A stretch of DNA of 64,000 nt from Chryseobacterium artocarpi (lineage in GTDB: Bacteria > Bacteroidota > Bacteroidia > Flavobacteriales > Weeksellaceae). The position numbers were made by a program, and so were the translations under genes. Positions 9,560 to 17,211 of the stretch are shown here, piece after piece. The stretch covers positions 434,001 to 498,000 of the forward strand of contig NZ_MAYH01000045.1 of NCBI RefSeq assembly GCF_001684975.1, read 5' to 3'. The notes under the pieces were generated by a model, which saw nothing but the letters and a program-made list of their open reading frames with translations, did no database searches and was not told the DNA's origin. Numbering within the stretch: the first letter of the stretch is position 1; each line of letters opens with the position of its first letter.

Positions 9560-10165
9560 TTTAATCAATTTAAAATTTTCAATCCTAGTAAATTGTTTTT
9601 TGTTTATATAACTAGTTTTATGTAATAATCAGCTTTTGAATTAATATAATTCTGTGAAGGCTGTATATACAGCATTCTGCCGATTTATTTGCAGGATAGT
9701 CAACCAAATACAGGAAGTCTGATACAAGATTTCATCCTTTTCTAAGCAACTCTGAAACAGTGTTCAGATCTTTCTAGGGAGTATCCGGGGGTGTTTTTTA
9801 AGATGCTCTAAGAAAAACTTAAAACTATACTCTATACAATGTTATCCGGTTGAAATAAGTGGGGTTTTTATCCAAATGTGGATTGTTGAAAATGGTAAAA
9901 TTTGTAAAGGTTTATTCATAGATGGGTATTTTATAGCAAATATAAAAAATTATTAATGTTAAATTGAAGATTTTAAAATATATTTAAATAAAACGCTGGA
10001 TTGTCGTATAATATTGTATTTCTTTTTTTTACAATACATTTAATTTTTATGACGAATGTTTTTTGAGTGGATATTATATTGGCTTGTGGATTGTTAAAAT
10101 GCAAAAAAAAATCTCAGGTTAAAATATTTAATCTGAGATTTTTAATTATGATAATAAATTTCTTT
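9560..10165. other. 606-base intergenic region without a gene
   Basis: No supported coding region is seen on either strand. It contains a perfect 14-bp palindrome GCTGTATATACAGC at 9660-9673, long A/T runs in the right half, and the terminator of the next gene at 10111-10139. The length is unusual beside the roughly 100-base gaps elsewhere in the paralog array. No clear -7 box for the gene at 9559 was found; TAGGATTG on the minus strand near 9583 is only a partial match. Confidence 0.6.
10111..10139 (-). terminator. Intrinsic terminator of the 695-aa T9SS protein gene
   Basis: ATCTCAGGTTAAA pairs with TTTAATCTGAGAT as a 13-bp stem with one G-U wobble and a 3-base loop. A run of eight A on the plus strand supplies the U-tract for the minus-strand transcript. 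It lies 26 bases past the stop codon. Confidence 0.88.
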
Positions 10166-12253
10166 TTATTCTCTGTTTTTCACCGTGATCCATCCTGAAA
10201 ATTTAAATGAAGTATTCTTTTTGTTGTTTTCATTCCATGTTAATGAATACCAGTAGGTGGCAGTTGGAACCTTTTTACCAGCAATAGTTCCGTCCCATTT
10301 GTAGTCGTTGAATTTATCAGCCTGATAAATCTTATTCCCGTATCTGTCATAAATGCTTAATACAAGATCTTGTTTGTCTGCCAAAGCAGAATAATCTATT
10401 ACATCATTTATTCCATCTCCGTTTGGAGTAATCATATTTATTAGATTAGGGACAATAACAGAAATTGCTATAGGATCACAATCGTACGAATCTTTTACAT
10501 ATATTTTGTGTGTTCCTCTTGGGGTGTTGGTGAAAGTATTTGAAGACTGCCAATTAATATTATCTATAGAATATTGATACTCAGGGGTACCACCAATAAC
10601 ATTTATGTTTAAAGTATTATTTGAAATCTCCACATTTGTAATTACAGGTTGTTCAGAAGCGTATACTTTTACGGTTTGTAGAGTAATACATTTTCCGGTT
10701 TTTAATTTTACCCAATATGATCCAACTCCTATATCTCTTATTGACTGAGTAGTGTCACCTGTGCTCCATTCATAACCATCAAACCCAGGTCCGGCGTCTA
10801 ATACCGTTCTGTCTTCCATACAGATAATTTTATCTTTCAAAACGTTAGACTTTACAGGAGGCAATACTGTTAGAGTAATTTTTGAAATGTTATAACATAG
10901 GCGACTGTCAGTTACTCTTACATATACTACACCATTAGGAGCAATGTAAGTCTGTGTGTTAGAGATTTCGTTTGTGGAATTTACAGCATCTGTTAAAGAA
11001 GGGAAATATTTTTTTGTAAATGTCCCATTTCCTGGAGGTGTTACTACAGCGGTGCTAAGGTCGAAAAGACCTGTTGATGGATTTGTTTCAATAAAACAAG
11101 TTTTGATTTCTGTGTCTTGTACTTGTACCGGAGCATAAAATTCCAGCTTGATTTCTACTATATCAGAACATCCATCTGCTGTTTCTATCAATACGTAGAT
11201 TGTGTTAGTTGATGATAAATAAGCGTAAGGATTTGTAATTTCATTGGTCCCTGCATTAAGATCTTGTATAGACGGATAGTATTTCTTAGTAACAGTGAAT
11301 GCCGGATTGTCAAATACATTAGCTGTTGTTAAATCGAAGACCGCAGTATTAGCATTGTTGTTATTACACATTGTCAATGTTGCGTTCTTTCCTTTTATGT
11401 TTCCTTGTTTGAATTTGAATTTTCCAATTTGTGTACAGGAATTGATCGGATTATTTGGGTTTACAGGATCCTGATAGCGAATTCTATAGAAATAAGGTGT
11501 CGTGGTATTTACATTCGCAGGTGCTGTGATTTCATTGGCTCCGGAAAGGGCATCATTCTGATTATTATGATAAGTGACTATGAAATTGTTGTTTCCGTTT
11601 ATGATTCCGGAAGTTAGGCTGCTGAGGTCAAAAATGGAAGGGTTTGAACAGATGGTAACCTCATTGGGTTCCAAAGGATTAGCATTAGGTTGTCCAGGTG
11701 TAATAAATGGATTAGGAGTAAGCGCTGGATCATTAAATGGCGAGGCTAATAGGGCTGTGCCTCCCCATATCATGGAAAATCCATCAGTATTGCCTGGGGT
11801 GTAGTTATTGATTAAGAGATAATAAGTCTCCCCGGGTAATACATCAAGGTATTTTGCCCAACCGTCTGCAGTAAAACCATAGTCGTATAAGTCCGTTGCT
11901 GTTGTGTTAAGACCTGTTGGTCCGCTTCCTCCAGGGGTAGAACATCTGATGGTGTTTCCTTTATTGGTACATGTTACATTGGGACCCCAAAGATACCAGT
12001 CATAATCTGAAGGAGCATTGGGAGTAATGGCAAACGTTAAAGTTCCTGCTGTTGCTACTGTGAATTTATACCATACAGAATATCTTTCGAGGAAAGAGCC
12101 GCAGTTTCCTTCAGGAAGTTCCTGGGTTCCAAATCCATTAGGAGTATAAGATATACTAGAATTACCACAGACGGCAATAGCATCAACGCAGTCAGATTGT
12201 GAATAGAATATCTGTGAGAAAAGTAAGATAAAAATAAGTAATGCTTTTTTCAT
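10166..12253 (-). CDS. T9SS type B cargo protein with PPC-like N-terminal domain (695 aa)
   Basis: It has the same layout as the 698-aa neighbour: signal peptide (MKKALLIFILLFSQIFYSQ), SDCVDAIAVCGN, a PPC-like domain with YSVWYKFTVATAGTLTFAI, CNNNNANTAVFDL repeats, DAGPGFDGYEWSTGD, and the type B T9SS C-terminal domain (NMITPNGDGIND, YDRYGNKIY, SGWITVKNRE). Long segments are identical between the two, including GNIKGK and KSNVL/KIICMED. It is the first gene of the minus-strand array. No clear -7 box precedes the ATG. Function is unknown beyond surface display or secretion; an adhesin or matrix role is inferred. Confidence 0.87.
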   Translation of the reverse strand: MKKALLIFILLFSQIFYSQSDCVDAIAVCGNSSISYTPNGFGTQELPEGNCGSFLERYSVWYKFTVATAGTLTFAITPNAPSDYDWYLWGPNVTCTNKGNTIRCSTPGGSGPTGLNTTATDLYDYGFTADGWAKYLDVLPGETYYLLINNYTPGNTDGFSMIWGGTALLASPFNDPALTPNPFITPGQPNANPLEPNEVTICSNPSIFDLSSLTSGIINGNNNFIVTYHNNQNDALSGANEITAPANVNTTTPYFYRIRYQDPVNPNNPINSCTQIGKFKFKQGNIKGKNATLTMCNNNNANTAVFDLTTANVFDNPAFTVTKKYYPSIQDLNAGTNEITNPYAYLSSTNTIYVLIETADGCSDIVEIKLEFYAPVQVQDTEIKTCFIETNPSTGLFDLSTAVVTPPGNGTFTKKYFPSLTDAVNSTNEISNTQTYIAPNGVVYVRVTDSRLCYNISKITLTVLPPVKSNVLKDKIICMEDRTVLDAGPGFDGYEWSTGDTTQSIRDIGVGSYWVKLKTGKCITLQTVKVYASEQPVITNVEISNNTLNINVIGGTPEYQYSIDNINWQSSNTFTNTPRGTHKIYVKDSYDCDPIAISVIVPNLINMITPNGDGINDVIDYSALADKQDLVLSIYDRYGNKIYQADKFNDYKWDGTIAGKKVPTATYWYSLTWNENNKKNTSFKFSGWITVKNRE

Positions 12254-12689
12254 GTTGTTTTTGTTTTAAAAAGTAATGAATATCATTTTTATTAATCCCA
12301 AGCTGTTCATATTTTCTTAATTAATATTAGAAAAATGCAGAGCAATAGTATTTGTTAAAAGCTAATCTAAACTGAAAGCTTGAACGAATGTCAGATGTTA
12401 AGGGAATAGAAATTTTATCCCAAGAATAATCAGGATTATTAAGATTAAAATAATATTCATGACGAAATAATTTTTATATTCTCAAATATAAAAAAAATAC
12501 AAACTGAATAGTAAATGCTTGCTAAATAGGTATTTATTTTAAATATTCGCTAATTAAAGTGAATTGTTTGTTGTTGTTTTAATAAAGCTTGATAAAAAAT
12601 TCTATAAAAAAAATATTTTCATTAATGCTTCAATTAGGATATTGCTTAAGAATGTCTTAAATAATTGATTTTTTAGCCTTCTGTATAGA
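12254..12689. other. 436-base AT-rich intergenic region
   Basis: Nothing gene-like is seen. It is very AT-rich with several A and T homopolymers. It lies downstream of the MFS gene and upstream of the 695-aa gene, so it should contain the latter's promoter and the former's terminator. Neither has a form I can call with confidence. Confidence 0.5.
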
Positions 12690-13925
12690 CTAATATTGCA
12701 TTTTTCTTAATTTAGGATTGGTGCCTCCAACGAGTAAAGCGATCAAAACAGTCATGGTTCCACCAAAAACAACAGATCGTACAACCCCTAATAACTTTGC
12801 CATAAGACCACTCTCAAACTGTCCCATTTCATTACTGGACATAATGAATATCGAATTCACACTTAGAACACGTCCTCGGATGTGATCAGGTGTTTTTAAT
12901 TGTACAATGGTACCTCTGATTACTACAGAAATTCCATCCAGCATTCCACTCATTACAAGGAACATAAAAGAAAGCCAATACAGCTTAGATAAACCAAATC
13001 CTATGATGCAAAGCCCAAACCCTGTAACAACGACAAGTAAAATTTTTCCCTGATTTTTCCTTAAAGGAACAATGGATAAAAGAGTAATAATACACATGGA
13101 ACCAATATCAGAAGCCGCATTCAGTAAACCAAAACCTTCTGCCCCTGAATTTAAAATATCTGTTGCAAATACAGGAATCATTGCAACGGCACCCCCAAAA
13201 AGTACAGCAAACATATCAAGACATAATGCACCTAGAATTTCCTTGGTTTTAAAAATATAAGAAATTCCCTCACGCATACTTTCCACAACATTTACTGTTT
13301 CTTTTTTGTACTCAGAAAACTGTTTTTTCAGTTGCCAGAAAAATAAAGAAGCAATAAATATCAGAGATAATATGACTACCAATGTCCACTTTACTCCAAA
13401 ATAGCCAATCAGAATTCCTCCTATCGCATGTCCGCATACCGAAGAAATAAGAAATGTTGCCTGATTCAAGGTTACAGCATTCGGAAGATTCTCTTTTTTT
13501 ACAATCTTTGGGATCATTGAAGGAACAATAGGTCCAATGAAGGCTCTTGCAATTCCGGTAAAGAAAATAACACTATAAATATAATAAGTAATCTGATGAC
13601 CAGTAAAATGCATATTTACATTGAGAAACGCAGGAATCAGTAAAAGTCCGATCAGGAAAATATAAGCATAATTGCAGATAAGCAGTAATCTTTTTTTCTC
13701 ATTCATATCAATAACATGACCTGCATATAATGCACAGCTTACAGCCGGAATCACTTCAGAAAGTCCGATAAGCCCAATGGAAAAAGGGTCTTTTGTCAAT
13801 TGATATACCCACCATCCCAATAATGTGGCAAGCATTCTGAAAGCTAAAACAATAAAAAATCTCCCGGTAAGAAGGTTTCTGAATTCTATATTTTGTAAAG
13901 TTTGTAAGGGGGTAAAGGAAATCAT
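12690..13925 (-). CDS. Major facilitator superfamily transporter (411 aa)
   Basis: This is an inner-membrane transporter with about twelve hydrophobic segments and a cytoplasmic loop near residues 205-225. The arrangement (NIEFRNLLTGRFFIVLAFRM, PAVSCALYAGHVID, ARAFIGPIVPSMIPKIV, LLNAASDIGSM, RGRVLSVNSIF) matches the MFS_3/EntS-like exporter group. The substrate cannot be predicted. The open frame reaches a TTG two codons upstream, but the ATG at 13925 is preferred. A terminator hairpin with U-run ends about nine bases before that ATG, which is unusual for an independently translated gene and may control its expression. Confidence 0.88.
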   Translation of the reverse strand: MISFTPLQTLQNIEFRNLLTGRFFIVLAFRMLATLLGWWVYQLTKDPFSIGLIGLSEVIPAVSCALYAGHVIDMNEKKRLLLICNYAYIFLIGLLLIPAFLNVNMHFTGHQITYYIYSVIFFTGIARAFIGPIVPSMIPKIVKKENLPNAVTLNQATFLISSVCGHAIGGILIGYFGVKWTLVVILSLIFIASLFFWQLKKQFSEYKKETVNVVESMREGISYIFKTKEILGALCLDMFAVLFGGAVAMIPVFATDILNSGAEGFGLLNAASDIGSMCIITLLSIVPLRKNQGKILLVVVTGFGLCIIGFGLSKLYWLSFMFLVMSGMLDGISVVIRGTIVQLKTPDHIRGRVLSVNSIFIMSSNEMGQFESGLMAKLLGVVRSVVFGGTMTVLIALLVGGTNPKLRKMQY

Positions 13926-13934
13926 GAACAAAAA

Positions 13935-13960
13935 TAGCCCTAAAAATTTATTTAGGGCTA
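13935..13960 (-). terminator. Terminator hairpin between the small lipoprotein and MFS genes
   Basis: TAGCCCTAAA and TTTAGGGCTA form a perfect 10-bp stem around a 6-base loop. On the minus strand it is followed by TTTTTG. It sits 57 bases past the stop of the gene ending at 14018 and abuts the MFS start codon. Confidence 0.85.
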
Positions 13961-14017
13961 CTCATATCTTGATTTTTAAAAGATATATTAAATATATATC
14001 AAAAGATAAAATCTATT

Positions 14018-14380
14018 TTAGTTTGCTCTTGAAGAACTGATTACAATAGCAGCAACACCGGCAGCTCCAATGATCGTAGCTCCTACAGCAATTCTTGCTT
14101 TTCTTGTATCTTTTACCGCAGCCACATTAGACTTAGGAATAATCACTTCTGTACTATCTTTTTTTCCTGCTATACCTACAAGATCATCACCAACAATATT
14201 TCTGAATAATATTTTTTGTTTTGGGGACCCGTCTCTCATAGTAACCTTATACACTTTTCCGGCTTCCAGATTAGAATAATTGTTTTTTGAAATATCCTCG
14301 CTGTATTTTGTAGTAGCACAAGATGTAATAACAAATAAAGACGTTAATAAAGATGATTTCAACAGTACAGATGCTTTCAT
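14018..14380 (-). CDS. Small predicted lipoprotein (120 aa)
   Basis: The N-terminus is a lipoprotein signal peptide with lipobox VITSC and lipidated Cys at residue 21. A short beta-rich domain follows (GKVYKVTMRDGSP, KILFRNIVGDDLVGI, STEVIIPKSNVAAV). Near the C-terminus is a hydrophobic Gly/Ala/Val segment (VGATIIGAAGVAAIVI) that could be a second membrane anchor. No functional family is recognised; short envelope lipoproteins of this form are common in flavobacteria. A -7 box (TAAATTTG) at 14399-14406 implies a short leader, and the terminator at 13935-13960 closes a single-gene unit. Confidence 0.8.
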   Translation of the reverse strand: MKASVLLKSSLLTSLFVITSCATTKYSEDISKNNYSNLEAGKVYKVTMRDGSPKQKILFRNIVGDDLVGIAGKKDSTEVIIPKSNVAAVKDTRKARIAVGATIIGAAGVAAIVISSSRAN

Positions 14381-14398
14381 TATTTTCGTTTAGTTTTT

Positions 14399-14406
14399 CA
14401 AATTTA
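14399..14406 (-). promoter_or_regulatory. -7 box for the 120-aa lipoprotein gene
   Basis: The minus strand reads TAAATTTG, matching TAnnTTTG, 18 bases upstream of the ATG. This is a motif match only. Confidence 0.45.
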
Positions 14407-14449
14407 TAATTTTTTTCGAATATACGTTTTTGGAATTTAAAAAATATCT

Positions 14450-15949
14450 TTAAAGTTTGTAAATTTCTAATAATTTGGCAATATTTCTGTCATTGGCTAA
14501 TCTCGGTGTCTTGTTTTGACCACCCAGTTTTCCTTGAGATTTTGCATATTCATGAAAAGCATTCTTCTGAAGCCTTGAAATTTGTAACTTTTGTAAGATA
14601 TTTCCTGTAATCAGATCATCATAATACGTATTCCTGTTTCTTAGCTGTTGATTCAGTTCATTTCTGAATAGCTCAAGGTCCGAAGGTTCTTTCTCAAACT
14701 CTATCAACCATTCATGATAAGGCAGACCTTCCTCAGGATTTACCTGTGGAGCAAGATGAAACTCTGTAATTTGTGCCGGATATTTCTCAAGCGTGGCTTT
14801 TATTGCTTCTTCTACCTCAAAAGCAATTACGTGTTCCCCGAATGCTGAAGTGAAGTGTTTAGTTCTTCCACTTACCAAAACCCTGTATGGATTCTTATTA
14901 ATAAATCTTACCACATCTCCGATGGAATATGCCCACAATCCGGAATTGGTAGTAAGAATAAGTGCATAATCTTTATTGAGCTCAATCTCTCTTAAAGTTA
15001 ACCTTCTTGCATTTGGTTTTCCATATTCTTCCAATGGAATAAATTCATAGAAAATTCCATGATTGGTTAAAAGTAATAATCCTTCTTTCGTATAATCATC
15101 CTGAAAGGCAAAAAATCCTTCAGAAGCTGGAAAAGTTTGAATGATATCTACCTTTCCTCCAAGGAGGTCTTCCATTTTATCACGATAAGGCTCATAATTG
15201 ACACCTCCAGTCACAATAAGCTGTAGATTAGGAAATAATTGCTTTATTTTCTTTCCGTGTTTCTCTGTCAGTTTCTCAAAGTACATGATCAGCCATGGCG
15301 GGATTCCAGAAATAAGAGTCATATTTTCCCGTTCTGTTTCCTCAACGATCTTGTCTACTTTTTCTTCCCAATCTTCCATAATATTGGTCTCCCAGCTTGG
15401 CAAACGATTTTTCTGAAGATAATTTGGAATATGGTGGGCTACAATACCTGACAGCCTTCCGGTTTTTATTCCGAAAACTTCCTCAAGTTCCGGACTTCCC
15501 TGAAGAAATATCATCTTTCCGTTGACAAAATCTGCATTGTTTTTCTTACTTATATAATGGAAAAGTGCACTTTGAGCTCCTGCGATCTGATATGGCATTC
15601 CTTCCTTAGAGATGGGAATATATTTTGATCCTGAAGTGGTACCGGATGTTTTCGCAAAATATTCTGGAGTTTCAGTCCACAGAATATTGGACTGTCCTCT
15701 TTTTACCCTTTCAATATAAGGCTTAAGATCCTCATAATCTGCAATAGGAACTCTTTCCTGAAATTCTTTTACAGAATGAATGTTTTCAAAATCATGCTCT
15801 CGCCCAAAAAGCGTTTTTTGAGCAGTGTTCACAAGGGAAATTAACAGTTCCTCCTGATTTTTCTCCGAATTATTTTTGAATTCCTCAGCCTTCTGAACGT
15901 GTCTTTTTGCCCAGATAAGTGCTGCATTTTTCTTGAAGAAGTTTAACAT
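14450..15949 (-). CDS. GH3 auxin-responsive promoter family protein (499 aa)
   Basis: This is a GH3-family member of the ANL (acyl-adenylating) superfamily. Plant members conjugate amino acids to acyl acids using ATP. Bacteroidota homologues are widespread but their substrate is not known. The adenylation signature is YFAKTSGTTSGSKYIPIS near residues 100-120. Other conserved pieces are VTGGVNYEPY, FPASEGFFAFQ, LILTTNSGLWAYSIGDVVRF and SGRTKHFTSAFGEHV. Full length for the family. The ATG at 15949 lies four bases from a TAAATTTG box, so the mRNA may be nearly leaderless. It is transcribed toward the small lipoprotein gene, 69 bases away, with no terminator evident in the gap. Confidence 0.9.
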   Translation of the reverse strand: MLNFFKKNAALIWAKRHVQKAEEFKNNSEKNQEELLISLVNTAQKTLFGREHDFENIHSVKEFQERVPIADYEDLKPYIERVKRGQSNILWTETPEYFAKTSGTTSGSKYIPISKEGMPYQIAGAQSALFHYISKKNNADFVNGKMIFLQGSPELEEVFGIKTGRLSGIVAHHIPNYLQKNRLPSWETNIMEDWEEKVDKIVEETERENMTLISGIPPWLIMYFEKLTEKHGKKIKQLFPNLQLIVTGGVNYEPYRDKMEDLLGGKVDIIQTFPASEGFFAFQDDYTKEGLLLLTNHGIFYEFIPLEEYGKPNARRLTLREIELNKDYALILTTNSGLWAYSIGDVVRFINKNPYRVLVSGRTKHFTSAFGEHVIAFEVEEAIKATLEKYPAQITEFHLAPQVNPEEGLPYHEWLIEFEKEPSDLELFRNELNQQLRNRNTYYDDLITGNILQKLQISRLQKNAFHEYAKSQGKLGGQNKTPRLANDRNIAKLLEIYKL

Positions 15950-15953
15950 GGTT

Positions 15954-15961
15954 CAAATTTA
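15954..15961 (-). promoter_or_regulatory. -7 box for the GH3-family gene
   Basis: The minus strand reads TAAATTTG, matching TAnnTTTG, four bases from the ATG. The geometry is identical to dnaB. Confidence 0.5.
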
Positions 15962-16010
15962 TAAATAAGTATAGAATTTGTAGCCATTTTTTACAAAGAC
16001 AGACATAAAA

Positions 16011-16038
16011 AAACCGATGAAATGAGTTTCACCGGTTT
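16011..16038 (-). terminator. Terminator of the 100-aa exported protein gene
   Basis: AAACCG-a-TGAAA pairs with TTTCA-c-CGGTTT around a TGAG loop, with one internal mismatch. A plus-strand A-run gives the U-tract. It lies about 47 bases past the stop codon. Confidence 0.82.
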
Positions 16039-16084
16039 CTCGAAATTTGATTATGAAAATAACAACTATATGTTGATGTTGTGC

Positions 16085-16387
16085 TTATTTGTTTACTTTA
16101 TACCTTTTGTCAGGAGTACCGTCTTTTTTCAGACGCTTGTTTTCCTTATATCTTTTGTCAGGAGTACCGTCCTTTTTCATTTTTGCTGCAGGTTGTGCTG
16201 GTTTTACGTCTGCTGGCTTAGCGGTATTTACAGTGGCAGCTTTCGCAGCTTTTGCTTCTACTGGTTTAGTAGCTTTTGCTGTAGTTTTTACAGGAGCTGG
16301 AGCGGCACTTTTAGCGGGAGCAGTCTGCTGGGCAGTAGCAAAGCCTAATCCTAAGATTATAGACATTGCAGATAATAATTTTTTCAT
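16085..16387 (-). CDS. Small Lys/Ala/Pro-rich exported protein with duplicated motif (100 aa)
   Basis: A signal peptide (MKKLLSAMSIILGLGFATAQ) is followed by about 50 residues almost entirely of Ala, Pro, Lys, Thr and Val. The C-terminus carries the 11-residue motif KKDGTPDKRYK twice, separated by a short ENKRL linker. The mature protein is strongly basic and probably disordered until the motifs. I do not recognise a characterised family. The basic, low-complexity body would suit binding to acidic cell-wall or nucleic-acid polymers, but this is speculation. A terminator follows at 16011-16038. Confidence 0.8.
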   Translation of the reverse strand: MKKLLSAMSIILGLGFATAQQTAPAKSAAPAPVKTTAKATKPVEAKAAKAATVNTAKPADVKPAQPAAKMKKDGTPDKRYKENKRLKKDGTPDKRYKVNK

Positions 16388-16519
16388 AAGAATTATTGTT
16401 TATTTTTTTGTTGAATAAAGATATACAAAAAGTAGGCTAGAAAATTTGGAATTTTAACCTTAACTAAAGTTTATTACAGCTTAAAAAAAAATTAAACAGG
16501 CTGTAAGTAAAAACAAAAA

Positions 16520-16541
16520 CCTGCTTCAAAAGTGAAACAGG
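16520..16541 (-). terminator. Terminator of the 131-aa lipoprotein gene
   Basis: CCTG-c-TTCA pairs with TGAA-a-CAGG around an AAAG loop with one mismatch, and an A-rich plus strand supplies U residues. It lies 24 bases past the stop at 16565. Confidence 0.78.
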
Positions 16542-16564
16542 CTTTCTTTATATGAATAGAATGT

Positions 16565-16960
16565 TTATCGTGTACAGTTGGCTGTCCAGGTTTTACCATC
16601 TTTCATAAACAGAATCTTTAATTCATTATTGTCAATTCTGATATAAGAGGTTCCCGTAGATCCGATCATTACTAAAGTGTGATCTCCTTGTTGGTTGAAC
16701 TCTATTCCATTCAGGTCAGGAATACTGTTGGAGAATGCAAAATTATATTTAGTTCCACTGGCAATCTTTGTTACAAATACACTTCCGTTATCTGTACTGA
16801 TATTGGTAGAACCTCCGTCATTGTAAGATACTTTTCCCTTGTAAGTTCCTGCAAAGAAATCATTATTGGTAGGGTCATCATCTCTGCTACACGACGAAAA
16901 AGATAATGCTGTGAAAACCAACAGCATCAAAACTCCTAAGATTTTAATTGCTTTTTTCAT
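16565..16960 (-). CDS. Predicted lipoprotein (131 aa)
   Basis: The N-terminal lipoprotein signal ends in FSSC with the lipidated Cys at residue 24, followed by an acidic SRDDD stretch. An Asp-rich sequence just after the Cys is reminiscent of surface-lipoprotein export signals in Bacteroidota. The rest is a small beta-rich domain (GTYKGKVSYNDGG, SVFVTKIASGTKYNFAF, HTLVMIGSTGTSYIRIDNNELKILF) resembling lipocalin-like or YceI-sized sheets, but no family is assigned. A striking 10-bp inverted repeat lies just upstream of the ATG. Confidence 0.8.
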   Translation of the reverse strand: MKKAIKILGVLMLLVFTALSFSSCSRDDDPTNNDFFAGTYKGKVSYNDGGSTNISTDNGSVFVTKIASGTKYNFAFSNSIPDLNGIEFNQQGDHTLVMIGSTGTSYIRIDNNELKILFMKDGKTWTANCTR

Positions 16961-16972
16961 AATACTTTACTT

Positions 16973-17005
16973 TAATGTTTGGTGAGTTTGAAGTGCCAAA
17001 CATTA
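16973..17005. repeat. Perfect inverted repeat upstream of the 131-aa lipoprotein gene
   Basis: TAATGTTTGG and CCAAACATTA form a perfect 10-bp inverted repeat with a 13-base spacer, starting 13 bases upstream of the ATG at 16960. Arm centres are 23 bp apart, about two helical turns, which suits a dimeric regulator. It could also fold as a 5' leader hairpin. There is no U-tract, so it is not a terminator. Confidence 0.6.
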
Positions 17006-17138
17006 TGCCACGAGAAAATATCTTGCTTTTTTTAACAGGTAATTAATTAAATTAATAAAAAATTAAGATTTTAATACATAACTCATTCATTTTAAATTCA
17101 AAAGTCATGATGCCTCCCTCCAAAGAAAAAAATATCCG

Positions 17139-17146
17139 TACCTTTG
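17139..17146 (+). promoter_or_regulatory. -7 box for mfd
   Basis: TACCTTTG matches TAnnTTTG, 65 bases upstream of the mfd ATG. A small hairpin (TTTCGG/CCGAAA, 17162-17179) lies in the predicted leader. Confidence 0.5.
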
Positions 17147-17211
17147 TATAGCATTAAACGGTTTCGGAAAACTCCCGAAATCGCTTTTGTCGTTTTATAC
17201 CATTACTATTT

